Positions 1 through 13,005 of a stretch of DNA of 36,625 nucleotides are shown piece after piece. Source of the stretch: Lysobacter sp. (GTDB lineage: Bacteria > Pseudomonadota > Gammaproteobacteria > Xanthomonadales > Xanthomonadaceae). Position numbers and translations under genes: made by a program. Positions within the stretch are counted from its first letter, which is position 1. Every line of letters starts with the position of its first letter. The notes beneath the pieces are model-generated. The model searched no databases. It had not been told where the DNA came from and saw nothing but the letters and a program-made list of their open reading frames with translations. Where the stretch lies: NCBI GenBank assembly GCA_004322525.1, contig SCUY01000047.1:1-36625 (forward strand), given 5' to 3'.

Positions 1-526
1 GTTGTGGTACATCGGCGGCATCTTCAAGCATGCGCGCGCGATCAACGCGTTCGCCAACTCGACGACAAATTCGTACAAGCGCCTGGTGCCGGGCTACGAG
101 GCGCCGGTGATGCTTGCGTATTCGGCGCGCAACCGTTCAGCGAGCTGCCGCATTCCGTATGTGGCCAACCCGAAGGCGCGGCGCATCGAGATCCGCTTCC
201 CCGACCCGATGAACTCCGGCTACCTGATCTTCGCCGCACTGATGATGGCGGGCCTCGACGGCATCAGGAACCAGATCGACCCGGGTGCGCCGTCGGACAA
301 GGATCTCTACGACCTGCCGCCCGAGGAAGAGAAGAACATCCCGACCGTCTGCCATTCGCTGGACCAGGCGCTCGAAGCGCTCGACGCCGACCGCGAGTTC
401 CTCAAGGCCGGCGGCGTGTTCACCGACGACTTCATCGACGGCTACATCGCGCTGAAGATGAAGGAGGTCACCGCGTTCCGCGGCGCCACGCATCCGCTCG
501 AATACCAGATGTACTACACGATCTGA
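1..526 (+). CDS. glnA: Glutamine synthetase type I, C-terminal part (5' end outside window)
   Basis: This is the last ~174 residues of the ATP-dependent enzyme that joins ammonia to glutamate in the cytosol. The frame is open to the left edge, so the TTG at base 2 is an internal codon and not a start. Family signatures are [13 protein letters not shown], the substrate-site stretch [14 protein letters not shown], and [10 protein letters not shown]. In the last, the Tyr (codon 308-310) matches the tyrosine that GlnE adenylylates in enterobacterial enzymes, so this is a GS-I of the covalently regulated class. The end, [11 protein letters not shown], is a typical C-terminus. ntrB and ntrC, its usual regulatory neighbours, lie about 15 kb downstream on the same strand. 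No PII or ammonium-transporter gene is in the window. Confidence 0.97.
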   Translation, partial: LWYIGGIFKHARAINAFANSTTNSYKRLVPGYEAPVMLAYSARNRSASCRIPYVANPKARRIEIRFPDPMNSGYLIFAALMMAGLDGIRNQIDPGAPSDKDLYDLPPEEEKNIPTVCHSLDQALEALDADREFLKAGGVFTDDFIDGYIALKMKEVTAFRGATHPLEYQMYYTI

Positions 527-879
527 CGGTAGCCAAGGCCGGGCCGCCGGCTGCTGGCGGAGTCAGGGCGGGTCGGGCGTTCGAGTGCCCCGGTCGCGGG
601 TATGCCGGCCATGGCACGGTAGTAGTCGCCTGTGTCCGGCGATGGCAGGCCCGGTCGAAACGACGGGCCTGTCGGCATGCCGGCCGGAAGGAGCGGCCGG
701 CCACATGAAATCGCGGAGTGCAGCGCCGATCAATGGCGTGCAAAAACGTTCCGCCGCCGTGATTCCGAACGCCAGCCAAACGCGTTTCAGGCGTGAGAGC
801 GATGTGAACATCGCCTACACAAACCCGTCACTATCCTCGCCCGTCACTGCCCGTGGGGACGGGCGCATCGAGATCTCCC
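527..879. other. Intergenic region glnA to hybrid kinase, with hairpins
   Basis: About 350 bases without a supported gene. It contains a strong inverted repeat at 646-671: caggcccg pairs with cgggcctg, the stem extends through tcg/cga after one bulged g, and the loop is aaa. No T tract follows, so it is not a textbook intrinsic terminator, although it may protect or end the glnA mRNA. A second small hairpin (gcgatg-tgaa-catcgc) lies at 799-814. No convincing sigma-70 or sigma-54 promoter was seen for the downstream kinase. Confidence 0.5.
646..671. other. Inverted repeat / hairpin downstream of glnA
   Basis: The eight-base arms caggcccg and cgggcctg are perfectly complementary. The inner tcg-aaa-cga extends the stem after a single bulged g. 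It sits 120 bases after the glnA stop. The lack of a U tract argues against a classical terminator. A 3'-end stabiliser or a Rho-linked structure is possible but is inference. Confidence 0.45.
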
Positions 880-6348
<5,469 letters not shown>

Positions 6349-6368
6349 ACCCGCCCGAAGCCACTGCC

Positions 6369-8066
6369 ATGAACGCGCCGGTGCAGGCGGCGCAGGCACC
6401 GGTAACGATCCTGCTGGTGGACGACCAGCCGGGCCGGCTGCTGTCGTATCGCGCCATCCTCGAGCCGCTCGGCGAAAACCTCGTCGACGCGCGCTCCGGC
6501 GAGGAAGCGCTGAAGTACCTCATGCAGAACGAGGCGGCGCTGATCCTTCTCGACGTGAACATGCCCGGCATGGACGGCTTCGAGACGGCGAGCCTGATCC
6601 ACCAGCATCCGCGCTACGAAAAGACGCCGATCATTTTCGTGACGGCGGTGAACGTTTCCGATCTCGACCGCCTGCGCGGCTACAAACTCGGCGCGGTCGA
6701 CTACGTGATGGTGCCGGTGATCCCGGAGATCATGCGCAGCAAGGTCTCGGTGCTGGTCGAGCTGTATCGCAAGCGCCGCGAACTGCAGCTGGCCAATGCC
6801 AGCCTGGCGCGTGCCAACGAGGACCTGCGCGTCGAGAAGGCGCGCGAGCTGGAAGCGCTCAACGATTCGCTGCGCACCGCGAACGTCGCCCTCGCGCAGC
6901 GCAACATCGAACTGCAGGCGCAGGTGGCCGAACGCGAACGCGTGCAGGCGCGGCTGGTCGAACATGACCGCCGCAAGGACCAGTTCCTCGCCACGCTCGC
7001 GCACGAACTTCGCAATCCGCTCGCCTCGCTGTCCAATGCGACCAACGTGCTGAAGCTCGGCGGCGCCAGTGGCCCCGTCCTGCTCGATGCCATGGACCGC
7101 CAGCTGGCGCTGCTGGTGCGGCTGATCGACGACCTGCTCGACGTCGCCCGCATCAGCCAGGGCAAGCTCACCCTGCGCCCTGCCGCCACTACACTGGATG
7201 TGGTGCTGCGCGCCGCGATCGACAGCGTGGAGCCGCTGCGCCGCGAGGCCGGGCATGCGGCGCTTGAGGTGCACATGCCAGCCGGTGACGTGCTGCTGGA
7301 GGCAGACCCCGAGCGCCTCTCGCAGGTGTTCGCCAACCTCATCAGCAATGCAATCAAGTATTCGGATCCGGCATGCCCCATCCGTATCGATGCCGAACGG
7401 GCTGGCGACGACGTGGCGGTGCATATCCGCGATGGGGGCATCGGGCTGGCGCCTGAGCAGGTCGATGCGATCTTCGAGCCGTTCGCGCAGGTCGATACAT
7501 CGATCGAACGCGCGCGCGGCGGCCTGGGAATCGGCCTGACGCTGGTACGACGCCTGGTCGAGATGCATGGCGGCCGGGTGCGCGCGCACAGTGATGGCCT
7601 GGGCCATGGCACCACGTTCACCGTGTGGCTGCCGTTGGGCGCGCAGACGCTGCAGGCTGACGCCGCGCCGGTCGCCATCCCCGCCGCATTGCCGCGCCGT
7701 GTACTGGTGATCGACGACAACTGCGATTCGGCCGATACGCTCGCGCTGATGCTGGAGATGCTCGGCCATGAGGCGCAGCGCATCTACGACCCGCATGCGG
7801 CTGCGCAGGCCGTCGACAGCTTCGGGCCGGAGGTGGTGTTCCTGGACATCGGCATGCCCGGCGTGAGCGGCTACGACGTCGCGCGTCAGCTGCGCGCCGG
7901 GCCGCACGGCCCGCACCTGACGCTGGTGGCGGTCACCGGCTGGGGCCAGCCGGACGACCGCCGCCGTACCGCCGAAGCCGGCTTCGACCATCACCTGGTG
8001 AAACCGCCGGAGATCGAGACGATCTGCCGGATCCTCGGCGCGCTGCCGGAGCGTCGCCCGGCATGA
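6369..8066 (+). CDS. Hybrid histidine kinase, REC-HisKA-HATPase-REC
   Basis: A 565-aa soluble signalling protein. The N-terminal receiver (~residues 12-125) has the DD pair in LLVDDQ and the acceptor motif LLDVNMPGMDG. A coiled-coil linker (~130-200) leads to HisKA with LAHELRNPLASLSN (His212), HATPase_c with the N-box FANLISNAIKYS and G2 GGLGIGLTLVRRLVEMHGG, and a C-terminal receiver (VLVIDDN, FLDIGMPGVSGYD, HLVKPPE). In the first receiver the conserved Lys before the beta5 Pro is replaced (DYVMVPVIPEI), so its switching may differ, whereas the C-terminal receiver keeps it (VKPP). ATG 6369 is chosen because the longer ORF runs back into the upstream gene, and the 20-base spacing implies an operon. 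It could receive phosphate from the HAMP-array kinase through its N-terminal REC. That is inference. Confidence 0.93.
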   Translation: MNAPVQAAQAPVTILLVDDQPGRLLSYRAILEPLGENLVDARSGEEALKYLMQNEAALILLDVNMPGMDGFETASLIHQHPRYEKTPIIFVTAVNVSDLDRLRGYKLGAVDYVMVPVIPEIMRSKVSVLVELYRKRRELQLANASLARANEDLRVEKARELEALNDSLRTANVALAQRNIELQAQVAERERVQARLVEHDRRKDQFLATLAHELRNPLASLSNATNVLKLGGASGPVLLDAMDRQLALLVRLIDDLLDVARISQGKLTLRPAATTLDVVLRAAIDSVEPLRREAGHAALEVHMPAGDVLLEADPERLSQVFANLISNAIKYSDPACPIRIDAERAGDDVAVHIRDGGIGLAPEQVDAIFEPFAQVDTSIERARGGLGIGLTLVRRLVEMHGGRVRAHSDGLGHGTTFTVWLPLGAQTLQADAAPVAIPAALPRRVLVIDDNCDSADTLALMLEMLGHEAQRIYDPHAAAQAVDSFGPEVVFLDIGMPGVSGYDVARQLRAGPHGPHLTLVAVTGWGQPDDRRRTAEAGFDHHLVKPPEIETICRILGALPERRPA

Positions 8067-8707
8067 GCACGGGCCGTCCGATGTTCGAGCGCCTCGTGCA
8101 TGACCTCAAGGGCCCGTTGTCGCCGCTGCAGACCGCGGCCTACCTGCTGCGCCGGCCCGAACTGCCCGAGGAAAAGCGCATCGAACTGGCCGAGACCATC
8201 GAGCGTCAGGCACGCCGCATGGCCGGCATGATCGAAGAACTCGGTGACTGGGTGCGCGGCCGCGAGGGGCGGCTGATCCATCGCGCCCGCCCGTTCGAGC
8301 TCGGTCTCGCGATCGATATGGCGATCGGCGCGGTGCCGGGCTGTACAGCCGATCCGGTGCTCGGGCCCGGCATGGAGACGGCGCAGGTGGACGGCGACGA
8401 CGCCCGCTTCGTACAGGCGCTCGCCACGTTGCTGGGCTATGCGCAGTGGCGTGGTGGCGTGACGCTGCTGACGGCGCATGCGGTAGACGGCATGGCGGTT
8501 CTGCAGATCACGGATGCCGGTCCGCCCGTCGATATGCCCGAACGCCTGTTCCTTGATCCGCTACCCGAGCCGTATGACCTCGGTCTCGGGCTGGGGCTGA
8601 TCGTCGCCGAGGCGATCGTGCGCGCACACGGTGGCAGCCTGGTCGCAAGGCGCGGCCATCCGGGCCTGGTCCTGGAGCTCGTCGTGCCGGTCGCCCCTCC
8701 GGCTTGA
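8063..8707 (+). CDS. Small histidine-kinase-like protein with degenerate ATPase domain
   Basis: A 214-aa protein whose ATG overlaps the preceding stop (ATGA), so it is translationally coupled. The start LVHDLKGPLSPLQTAAYLLRR is an H-box variant (HDLKGPL) inside a helical dimerisation-type segment (~residues 8-70). The C-terminal half resembles HATPase_c: ITDAGPPVD fits the D-box and DLGLGLGLIVAEAIVRAHGG fits the G2 lid. Where an N-box with Asn should be, it reads FVQALATLLGYAQW, without the Mg-ATP-binding Asn. Autophosphorylation is therefore doubtful. A role as a phosphotransfer or accessory dimerisation partner of the two upstream hybrid kinases is inferred from coupling and sequence. No membrane segment is present. 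Confidence 0.8.
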   Translation: MSTGRPMFERLVHDLKGPLSPLQTAAYLLRRPELPEEKRIELAETIERQARRMAGMIEELGDWVRGREGRLIHRARPFELGLAIDMAIGAVPGCTADPVLGPGMETAQVDGDDARFVQALATLLGYAQWRGGVTLLTAHAVDGMAVLQITDAGPPVDMPERLFLDPLPEPYDLGLGLGLIVAEAIVRAHGGSLVARRGHPGLVLELVVPVAPPA

Positions 8708-8829
8708 AAAACCCCGGCATGCGCGGCTGGGCCGCGCGCTGAACGCAGGCCTCGCCCGTCGCTGCCGCTTCCGTTGCTGTCACGGCTGGCTGCGCCATCC
8801 TTGGCTACCGCCCGGGAGACGTTCGCCAC

Positions 8830-9186
8830 CTGTCATCGACCCTGCTGCTGGTACTGGCCGCCGCGGCTGCCGTCGCGGCTCCGCCGGCGGTACCGGTGCA
8901 GCGCGAGATCGCCGGCCTGTTTGCCGCGCTCGACCGCTCGGGCTGCCAATTCAGGCGCAACGGCCGCTGGTATGGCGCGACACGCGCCCATGCGCACCTG
9001 CAACGCAAGTACGACTACCTCGTGGCGCATGCGCGCGTGCCGGATGCCGAGACGTTCATCACCCTCGCCGCTACCCGTAGCAGCCTCTCGGGGCGAGCCT
9101 ATGCGGTGCGCTGTGCGGGCGCGGCCGAAGTGCCCAGCGCGACCTGGTTCCGCCGTGAACTGGCGCGGCTGCGCGCCCGGCCCTGA
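8830..9186 (+). CDS. DUF5329-family secreted small protein; start codon non-canonical
   Basis: The conserved part carries the pattern I associate with DUF5329: AALDRSGCQFRRNGRWYGATRAHAHLQRKYDYL, then the TRSSLSGRAYAVRC stretch and SATWFRRELARLR. The function is unknown. The first ATG/GTG/TTG in frame is GTG 8896, which yields 96 aa and starts directly at the domain. However, the frame is open upstream and encodes a typical signal peptide, LSSTLLLVLAAAAAVAAPPAVP. Between the in-frame stop at 8740 and base 8896 there is no ATG, GTG or TTG. A gggag at 8814-8818 lies 11 bases before CTG 8830, which I take as the tentative start; GTT 8821 (VRHLSST) would give a better basic n-region. A start lost by mutation or a base-call error is equally possible. 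The two Cys may form a disulfide in the periplasm. Confidence 0.65.
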   Translation: MSSTLLLVLAAAAAVAAPPAVPVQREIAGLFAALDRSGCQFRRNGRWYGATRAHAHLQRKYDYLVAHARVPDAETFITLAATRSSLSGRAYAVRCAGAAEVPSATWFRRELARLRARP

Positions 9187-9417
9187 CTGCCGTAGCGCCG
9201 CACAGGACATGTCCGACATCCCCCGTCGCAGGTCGCGCAGGCGCCGCGTCGTCGGCACCGGAGACACAGCCCCGATGCTGACGGACGCTTTACAGGCGCA
9301 TCGTCCGTCGACCGGAAAGCGTCCCTGACCCGCACTAGCACCCGGCCCTGCGCGCGACTGCATCACCGATGGTTTCCGTCGGTAAACGCTTACCGTGTGG
9401 CGGCGTAGCCAGCCGGA

Positions 9418-10200
9418 TTACCCGGTTATCCGCATCGACGGAGTCGGCGACAGCACGTCGTAGCTCTCTTTTTGCGGCTTACCCGGCAGCGCGGGCAGGG
9501 TGAGCGCGGGTTCGGCGTAGCGCGCGTCCGGCAGGCGATCGAGCAGGTGCCGGATGAGGGTCAGGCGGCCCAGCTTCTGGTCGTTGAAGTCGACCAGCGT
9601 CCATGGCGCCTGCGCGGTATGGGTAGCGCGCAACATCGCCTCGCGTGCATCCGTGTAGCGCTGGTACTGCGAGCGCGACTGCACGTCCACGGGCGACAGT
9701 TTCCAGCCTTTCAGTGGGTCCTGCAGGCGCTCCTCGAAGCGCTGCTCCTGCTTTTCCTGGTCCACGCACAGCCAGTACTTGAGAAGCCGGATGCCGTCGT
9801 CCACCAGCAGACGCTCGAACAGCGGCGCCTGGCGCAGGAAGGCCTCGTACTGGGCATCCGTGCAGTAACCCATGACCCGCTCAACGCCGGCGCGGTTGTA
9901 CCAGCTGCGGTCCATCAGCACGATCTCGCCGGCAGCGGGCAGGTGGGCCACATGGCGCTGGAAATACCATTCCCCGGCTTCGCGATCGGTGGGCCTGGGC
10001 AGGGCCACGATTCGACACTGGCGGGGGTTGAGGTGCTCGGCGATGGCCTGGATCGCGCCGCCCTTTCCCGCGCTGTCGCGGCCCTCGAACAGTATCAACA
10101 CGCGCTCGCCGGTATGGCGCACCCACTGCGCCAGGGCCACCAGTTCCAGTTGCATCGGTGCGAGCAGTGCGCGATACGCTTTCTTCTTCAATCCACTCAT
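9418..10200 (-). CDS. ppk2: Polyphosphate kinase 2
   Basis: A 260-aa cytosolic PPK2-family enzyme that transfers phosphate between polyphosphate and nucleotides. A P-loop ILFEGRDSAGKGG, the lid-type segment RIVALPRPTDREAGEWYFQRHVAHLP, the Walker B-type MDRSWYNRAGVERVMGY and the C-terminal WTLVDFNDQKLGRLTLIRHLLDRLP are all present. Length fits the single-domain class. The longer ORF begins at 10224, but ATG 10200 has a good ribosome site (tgagg, six-base spacing) and gives MSGLKKKAYRALL, so it is preferred. It converges on the DUF5329 gene across 231 bases that hold only a short hairpin (cggtaa-acgc-ttaccg, 9380-9395). It diverges from the SPFH gene. Whether ADP or GDP is preferred cannot be read from the sequence. 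Confidence 0.94.
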   Translation of the reverse strand: MSGLKKKAYRALLAPMQLELVALAQWVRHTGERVLILFEGRDSAGKGGAIQAIAEHLNPRQCRIVALPRPTDREAGEWYFQRHVAHLPAAGEIVLMDRSWYNRAGVERVMGYCTDAQYEAFLRQAPLFERLLVDDGIRLLKYWLCVDQEKQEQRFEERLQDPLKGWKLSPVDVQSRSQYQRYTDAREAMLRATHTAQAPWTLVDFNDQKLGRLTLIRHLLDRLPDARYAEPALTLPALPGKPQKESYDVLSPTPSMRITG

Positions 10201-10534
10201 GTCGGGCCTCAGGTGGTGGGACATCGGGCAGGTGGACGTGGTGCACGAACAGCCTTGGAGGATGCGGCTGTTCCTGTGCAGGCGTGGTGGTTTGCGGCCC
10301 TATGGAGAGGCGTCGCCTGATTACGAGGCGATGGCATCCCTCCGCCAGGAATCCACGGTGGGCAACCCGCGTGAAGGGCCATGCAATGCAACCGCGGCGG
10401 GCGCCTGCATGAGGTCAGGCACGCCTGATCCGGAAAGGGCCGACGCCCATGGCGGCCACGGAACATCTCGCAGGCGACAGGCGCCTAGAATCCGGAACCG
10501 GCGCGCATCGCGCCACCTGCGGCAGGGAGCGGAC
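10201..10534. other. Divergent intergenic region ppk2 / SPFH gene
   Basis: About 330 bases carrying the 5' regions of both genes and no supported ORF. On the + strand, TAGAAT at 10486-10491 could be a -10 element for the SPFH gene, but no good -35 lies at 16-18 bases. A GGAAC at 10460-10464 resembles the -35 of ECF-type promoters, but a matching -10 is not clear. The SPFH ribosome site agggag precedes ATG 10535. Confidence 0.35.
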
Positions 10535-11587
10535 ATGGGCGTTCTGGATTTCATCAAGGGCCAGGCCATCGAGATCATCGAATGGACCGACGACTCGCGC
10601 GACACGCTGTCGTGGCGCTTCCCCGATGAGGACAAGGAGATCAAGAACGGCGCGCAGCTGATCGTGCGCGAAAGCCAGCTGGTGCAGTTCGTCGCTGCCG
10701 GCCAGTACGCCGACCTGTTCGCGCCCGGCAAGCACACGCTGAAGACCGAGAACATCCCGATCCTCTCGCGCATTCTCGGCTGGAAGTACGGCTTCGAATC
10801 GCCGTTCAAGTGCGACGTCTACTACCTCAACACGCGCCTGTTCACCGGCAACAAGTGGGGCACCGCCAACCCGGTGATGATGCGCGACCCCGACTTCGGC
10901 CTGGTGCGCCTGCGCGCGTTCGGCACCTACGACTTCCGCATCGTCGATGCGCCGAAGTTCCTGCGCGAGGTCGCCGGCACCGACCAGAACTTCCGCCTCG
11001 ACGAATTCGCCGACACGATGCGTTCGCGCCTGGTCAGCGTGTTCACCGAGGCGCTGGCGCAGGCCAAGGTGCCAGCGCTCGATGTCGCCACGCGCTACAG
11101 CGAGCTCGGCGAAGCGCTGCTGCCGCTGGTCAACCCGATCATGCAGGGCAAGTACGGCATCGAGGTCACCACCTTCGTGCTTGAGAACGTGTCGGTACCG
11201 CCGGAAGTCGAAGCGGCGATCGACAAGCGCTCGGGCATGGCCGCGGTCGGCAATCTCAACGACTACGTCAAGTTCCAGATGGCCACCGGCATGGGCGCGG
11301 GCGGTGATGGCGCGGCCGCGGCCGCGGCACCGGCGCAGATGGCCGTGGGGTTCGCGATGGCGCAGGAGATGGTGCGTGGCATGCAGTCGCCTGCTGCGAC
11401 GGTTACCGCAGCCGCCCCTGCCGCGGCATCCGACGTACTCACGCCGGAGCAGGCGGCCCAGCTGCTGGCGGTGTCGGTGGAGGACGTGATCGCAGCCATC
11501 GAGGCCGGCGAACTCAAGGGCCGGAAGATCGGCAATGCCTGGCGCATCGCGCGCGCGTCGCTCGACGAGTACCTGCGCGGCGCCTGA
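10535..11587 (+). CDS. SPFH-domain (YdjI / virion-core-like) protein with C-terminal excisionase-type HTH
   Basis: A 350-aa protein. Residues ~1-250 (MGVLDFIKGQAIEIIEW, LIVRESQLVQFVAAGQ, LFAPGKHTLKTENIPIL, VRLRAFGTYDFRI) fit the YdjI-like branch of the SPFH (stomatin/flotillin-type) superfamily, whose members assemble at membranes. An Ala/Gly/Met-rich linker (~255-300) follows. The final ~50 residues, LTPEQAAQLLAVSVEDVIAAIEAGELKGRKIGNAWRIARASLDEYL, read as a MerR/excisionase-type helix-turn-helix. Many YdjI relatives end instead in a zinc ribbon, so this C-terminus is unusual. It could bind DNA or serve as a protein-interaction fold. The start at ATG 10535 has agggag six bases upstream. The next gene begins four bases after the stop, so the two form one operon. 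In B. subtilis, YdjI acts with YdjG/YdjH and PspA in membrane stress; no pspA is visible here. Confidence 0.88.
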   Translation: MGVLDFIKGQAIEIIEWTDDSRDTLSWRFPDEDKEIKNGAQLIVRESQLVQFVAAGQYADLFAPGKHTLKTENIPILSRILGWKYGFESPFKCDVYYLNTRLFTGNKWGTANPVMMRDPDFGLVRLRAFGTYDFRIVDAPKFLREVAGTDQNFRLDEFADTMRSRLVSVFTEALAQAKVPALDVATRYSELGEALLPLVNPIMQGKYGIEVTTFVLENVSVPPEVEAAIDKRSGMAAVGNLNDYVKFQMATGMGAGGDGAAAAAAPAQMAVGFAMAQEMVRGMQSPAATVTAAAPAAASDVLTPEQAAQLLAVSVEDVIAAIEAGELKGRKIGNAWRIARASLDEYLRGA

Positions 11588-11591
11588 CGAC

Positions 11592-12710
11592 ATGGCCGAG
11601 ATCGCGGTGCCCACGCCCGACGAGGCGCTCGACAAGCGCGCCTGCCCCGAATGCGGCGGTGACCTGCAATGGAACGCAGCGAAGAAGGCGCTGGTCTGCC
11701 CGTACTGCGGCACCGTCGCCCCGTGGGCGCCGGGTGACGCTACGCCTGTCGCGATCGCCGAGCTCGACCTCGCGCAGGCGCTGGCCAAGGAAGACGAGAG
11801 CGGCCGCGGCTACGGCACCGAGCGTCGCGAAGTGCAATGCCGCAGCTGCAAGGCGATCTCCGCGTTCGAGCCCGATCGCGTCGCCGCCCGCTGTGCGTTC
11901 TGCGGCTCGCCGGCGCTGGTTCCCTATGAGGCGCTGAAAGAAGCGATCACGCCGCAGAGCCTGCTGCCGTTCTGCGTGCCCGACACGCAGGTGCGCGAGT
12001 CGATCCGTCGCTGGTATGGCACGCGCTGGTTCGCACCGAACCGCCTGAAGAAGGCCGCGCTCACCGACACCCTGCGCGGTCTCTATCTGCCGTACTGGAC
12101 CTTCGACGCGCAGGTGCATGCGACGTGGACCGCCGAGGCCGGGCACTACTACACCACCAGCGAGAGCTACATCCAGAACGGCCAGACCCGCACCCGGCAG
12201 GTGCGACACGTGCGCTGGGAACCGGCGTCGGGCGAACTGCAGCACTTCTTCGACGACGACCTCGTGCCGGGTAGCGAAGGTGCGCATGCGGGTCTGCTGG
12301 AGAAGATCGAGCCGTTCCCCACCACCACCGACCTGAAACCGTATGCGCCCGAGTTCGTGCGTGGCTGGACGGTGGAGCGCTACCAGGTCGACCTGCGTCT
12401 GGCGGCCGAACACAACATGACGCAGATGCAACGCGCGGTGCATGACCTCTGCGCGCAGCAGGTACCGGGCGATACCCATCGCAACCTGCAGGTGCAGTCC
12501 ACGTATCGCGGCCGCACCTTCAAGCACGTACTGATGCCCGTGTGGCTGGTCAGTTACACCTACGGGCGCCGCAGTTTCCAGCTGCTCGCCAATGGCTACA
12601 CGGGCACGATCGCGGGCGAACGCCCCTACAGCGCGTTCAAGATCGCGCTCGCCGTGATCGCCGCCTTGATCCTCGCGGGCGGCTACTTCTGGCTGGACGG
12701 GCAGCGGTAA
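11592..12710 (+). CDS. Double zinc-ribbon protein with C-terminal membrane anchor (YdjG-like)
   Basis: A 372-aa protein. The N-terminal zinc ribbon is CPECGGDLQWNAAKKALVCPYCG (~residues 19-42) and a second is VQCRSCKAISAFEPDRVAARCAFCG (~83-108), both of CxxC...CxxC form. The middle is a mixed region with many aromatic residues (LYLPYWTFDAQVHATWTAEAGHYY). The C-terminus KIALAVIAALILAGGYFWLDGQR is a single membrane helix, placing the ribbons in the cytosol if the tail is inserted that way. Such proteins are often misnamed 'primosomal protein N' or 'helicase' because of the ribbons; no helicase motif is present. Its four-base spacing from the SPFH gene matches the SPFH plus zinc-ribbon pairing of ydjG/ydjI. 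The likely role, inferred, is to anchor or organise the SPFH assembly at the inner membrane. Confidence 0.85.
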   Translation: MAEIAVPTPDEALDKRACPECGGDLQWNAAKKALVCPYCGTVAPWAPGDATPVAIAELDLAQALAKEDESGRGYGTERREVQCRSCKAISAFEPDRVAARCAFCGSPALVPYEALKEAITPQSLLPFCVPDTQVRESIRRWYGTRWFAPNRLKKAALTDTLRGLYLPYWTFDAQVHATWTAEAGHYYTTSESYIQNGQTRTRQVRHVRWEPASGELQHFFDDDLVPGSEGAHAGLLEKIEPFPTTTDLKPYAPEFVRGWTVERYQVDLRLAAEHNMTQMQRAVHDLCAQQVPGDTHRNLQVQSTYRGRTFKHVLMPVWLVSYTYGRRSFQLLANGYTGTIAGERPYSAFKIALAVIAALILAGGYFWLDGQR

Positions 12711-13005
12711 CAGGACGCATGCAGGCGATTGAGGGACAGATTCCGGGTCGCGCCATGTGTGCTTTCGGGTGGAAGCTGACATGGATCAGCTCGCGGATGT
12801 CGAAGCGCCCGTAGATTCGCACCAAGCAAGGCGTTTGGCTTGCGATGTGCATCGAACACCTGGATGGACGTGCAGCCACTGGAAGTTCGTGCCATCTGCG
12901 AGCACTCGTGCGCTCGACGGCGCGGACTCGAGCGCCAGCGAGGCCAACTGGCCGGCCGCAAGCCGTCGAACGACAGTCCGGCGGCTCGGCATGTGCCGAC
13001 GCCTA
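12711..13005. other. Intergenic region without recognisable gene
   Basis: About 295 bases between two convergent genes. Base composition is less extreme than in the neighbours, and several short ORFs overlap on both strands (for example 12786-13085 on the minus strand) without recognisable domains. No terminator hairpin with a T tract was seen. It may contain a decayed gene, but nothing can be named. Confidence 0.4.

Noticed and set aside
2-526. TTG at base 2 as a real glnA start
   Set aside because: The frame matches the middle of glutamine synthetase, so the start lies outside the window.
612-632. TGGCACG resembling a sigma-54 -24 element
   Set aside because: No TTGC-type -12 element is at the required distance (the sequence there is tagtc).
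10460-10491. ECF-type or sigma-W-like promoter for the SPFH operon
   Set aside because: A GGAAC is present but no convincing -10 partner is at the right spacing.
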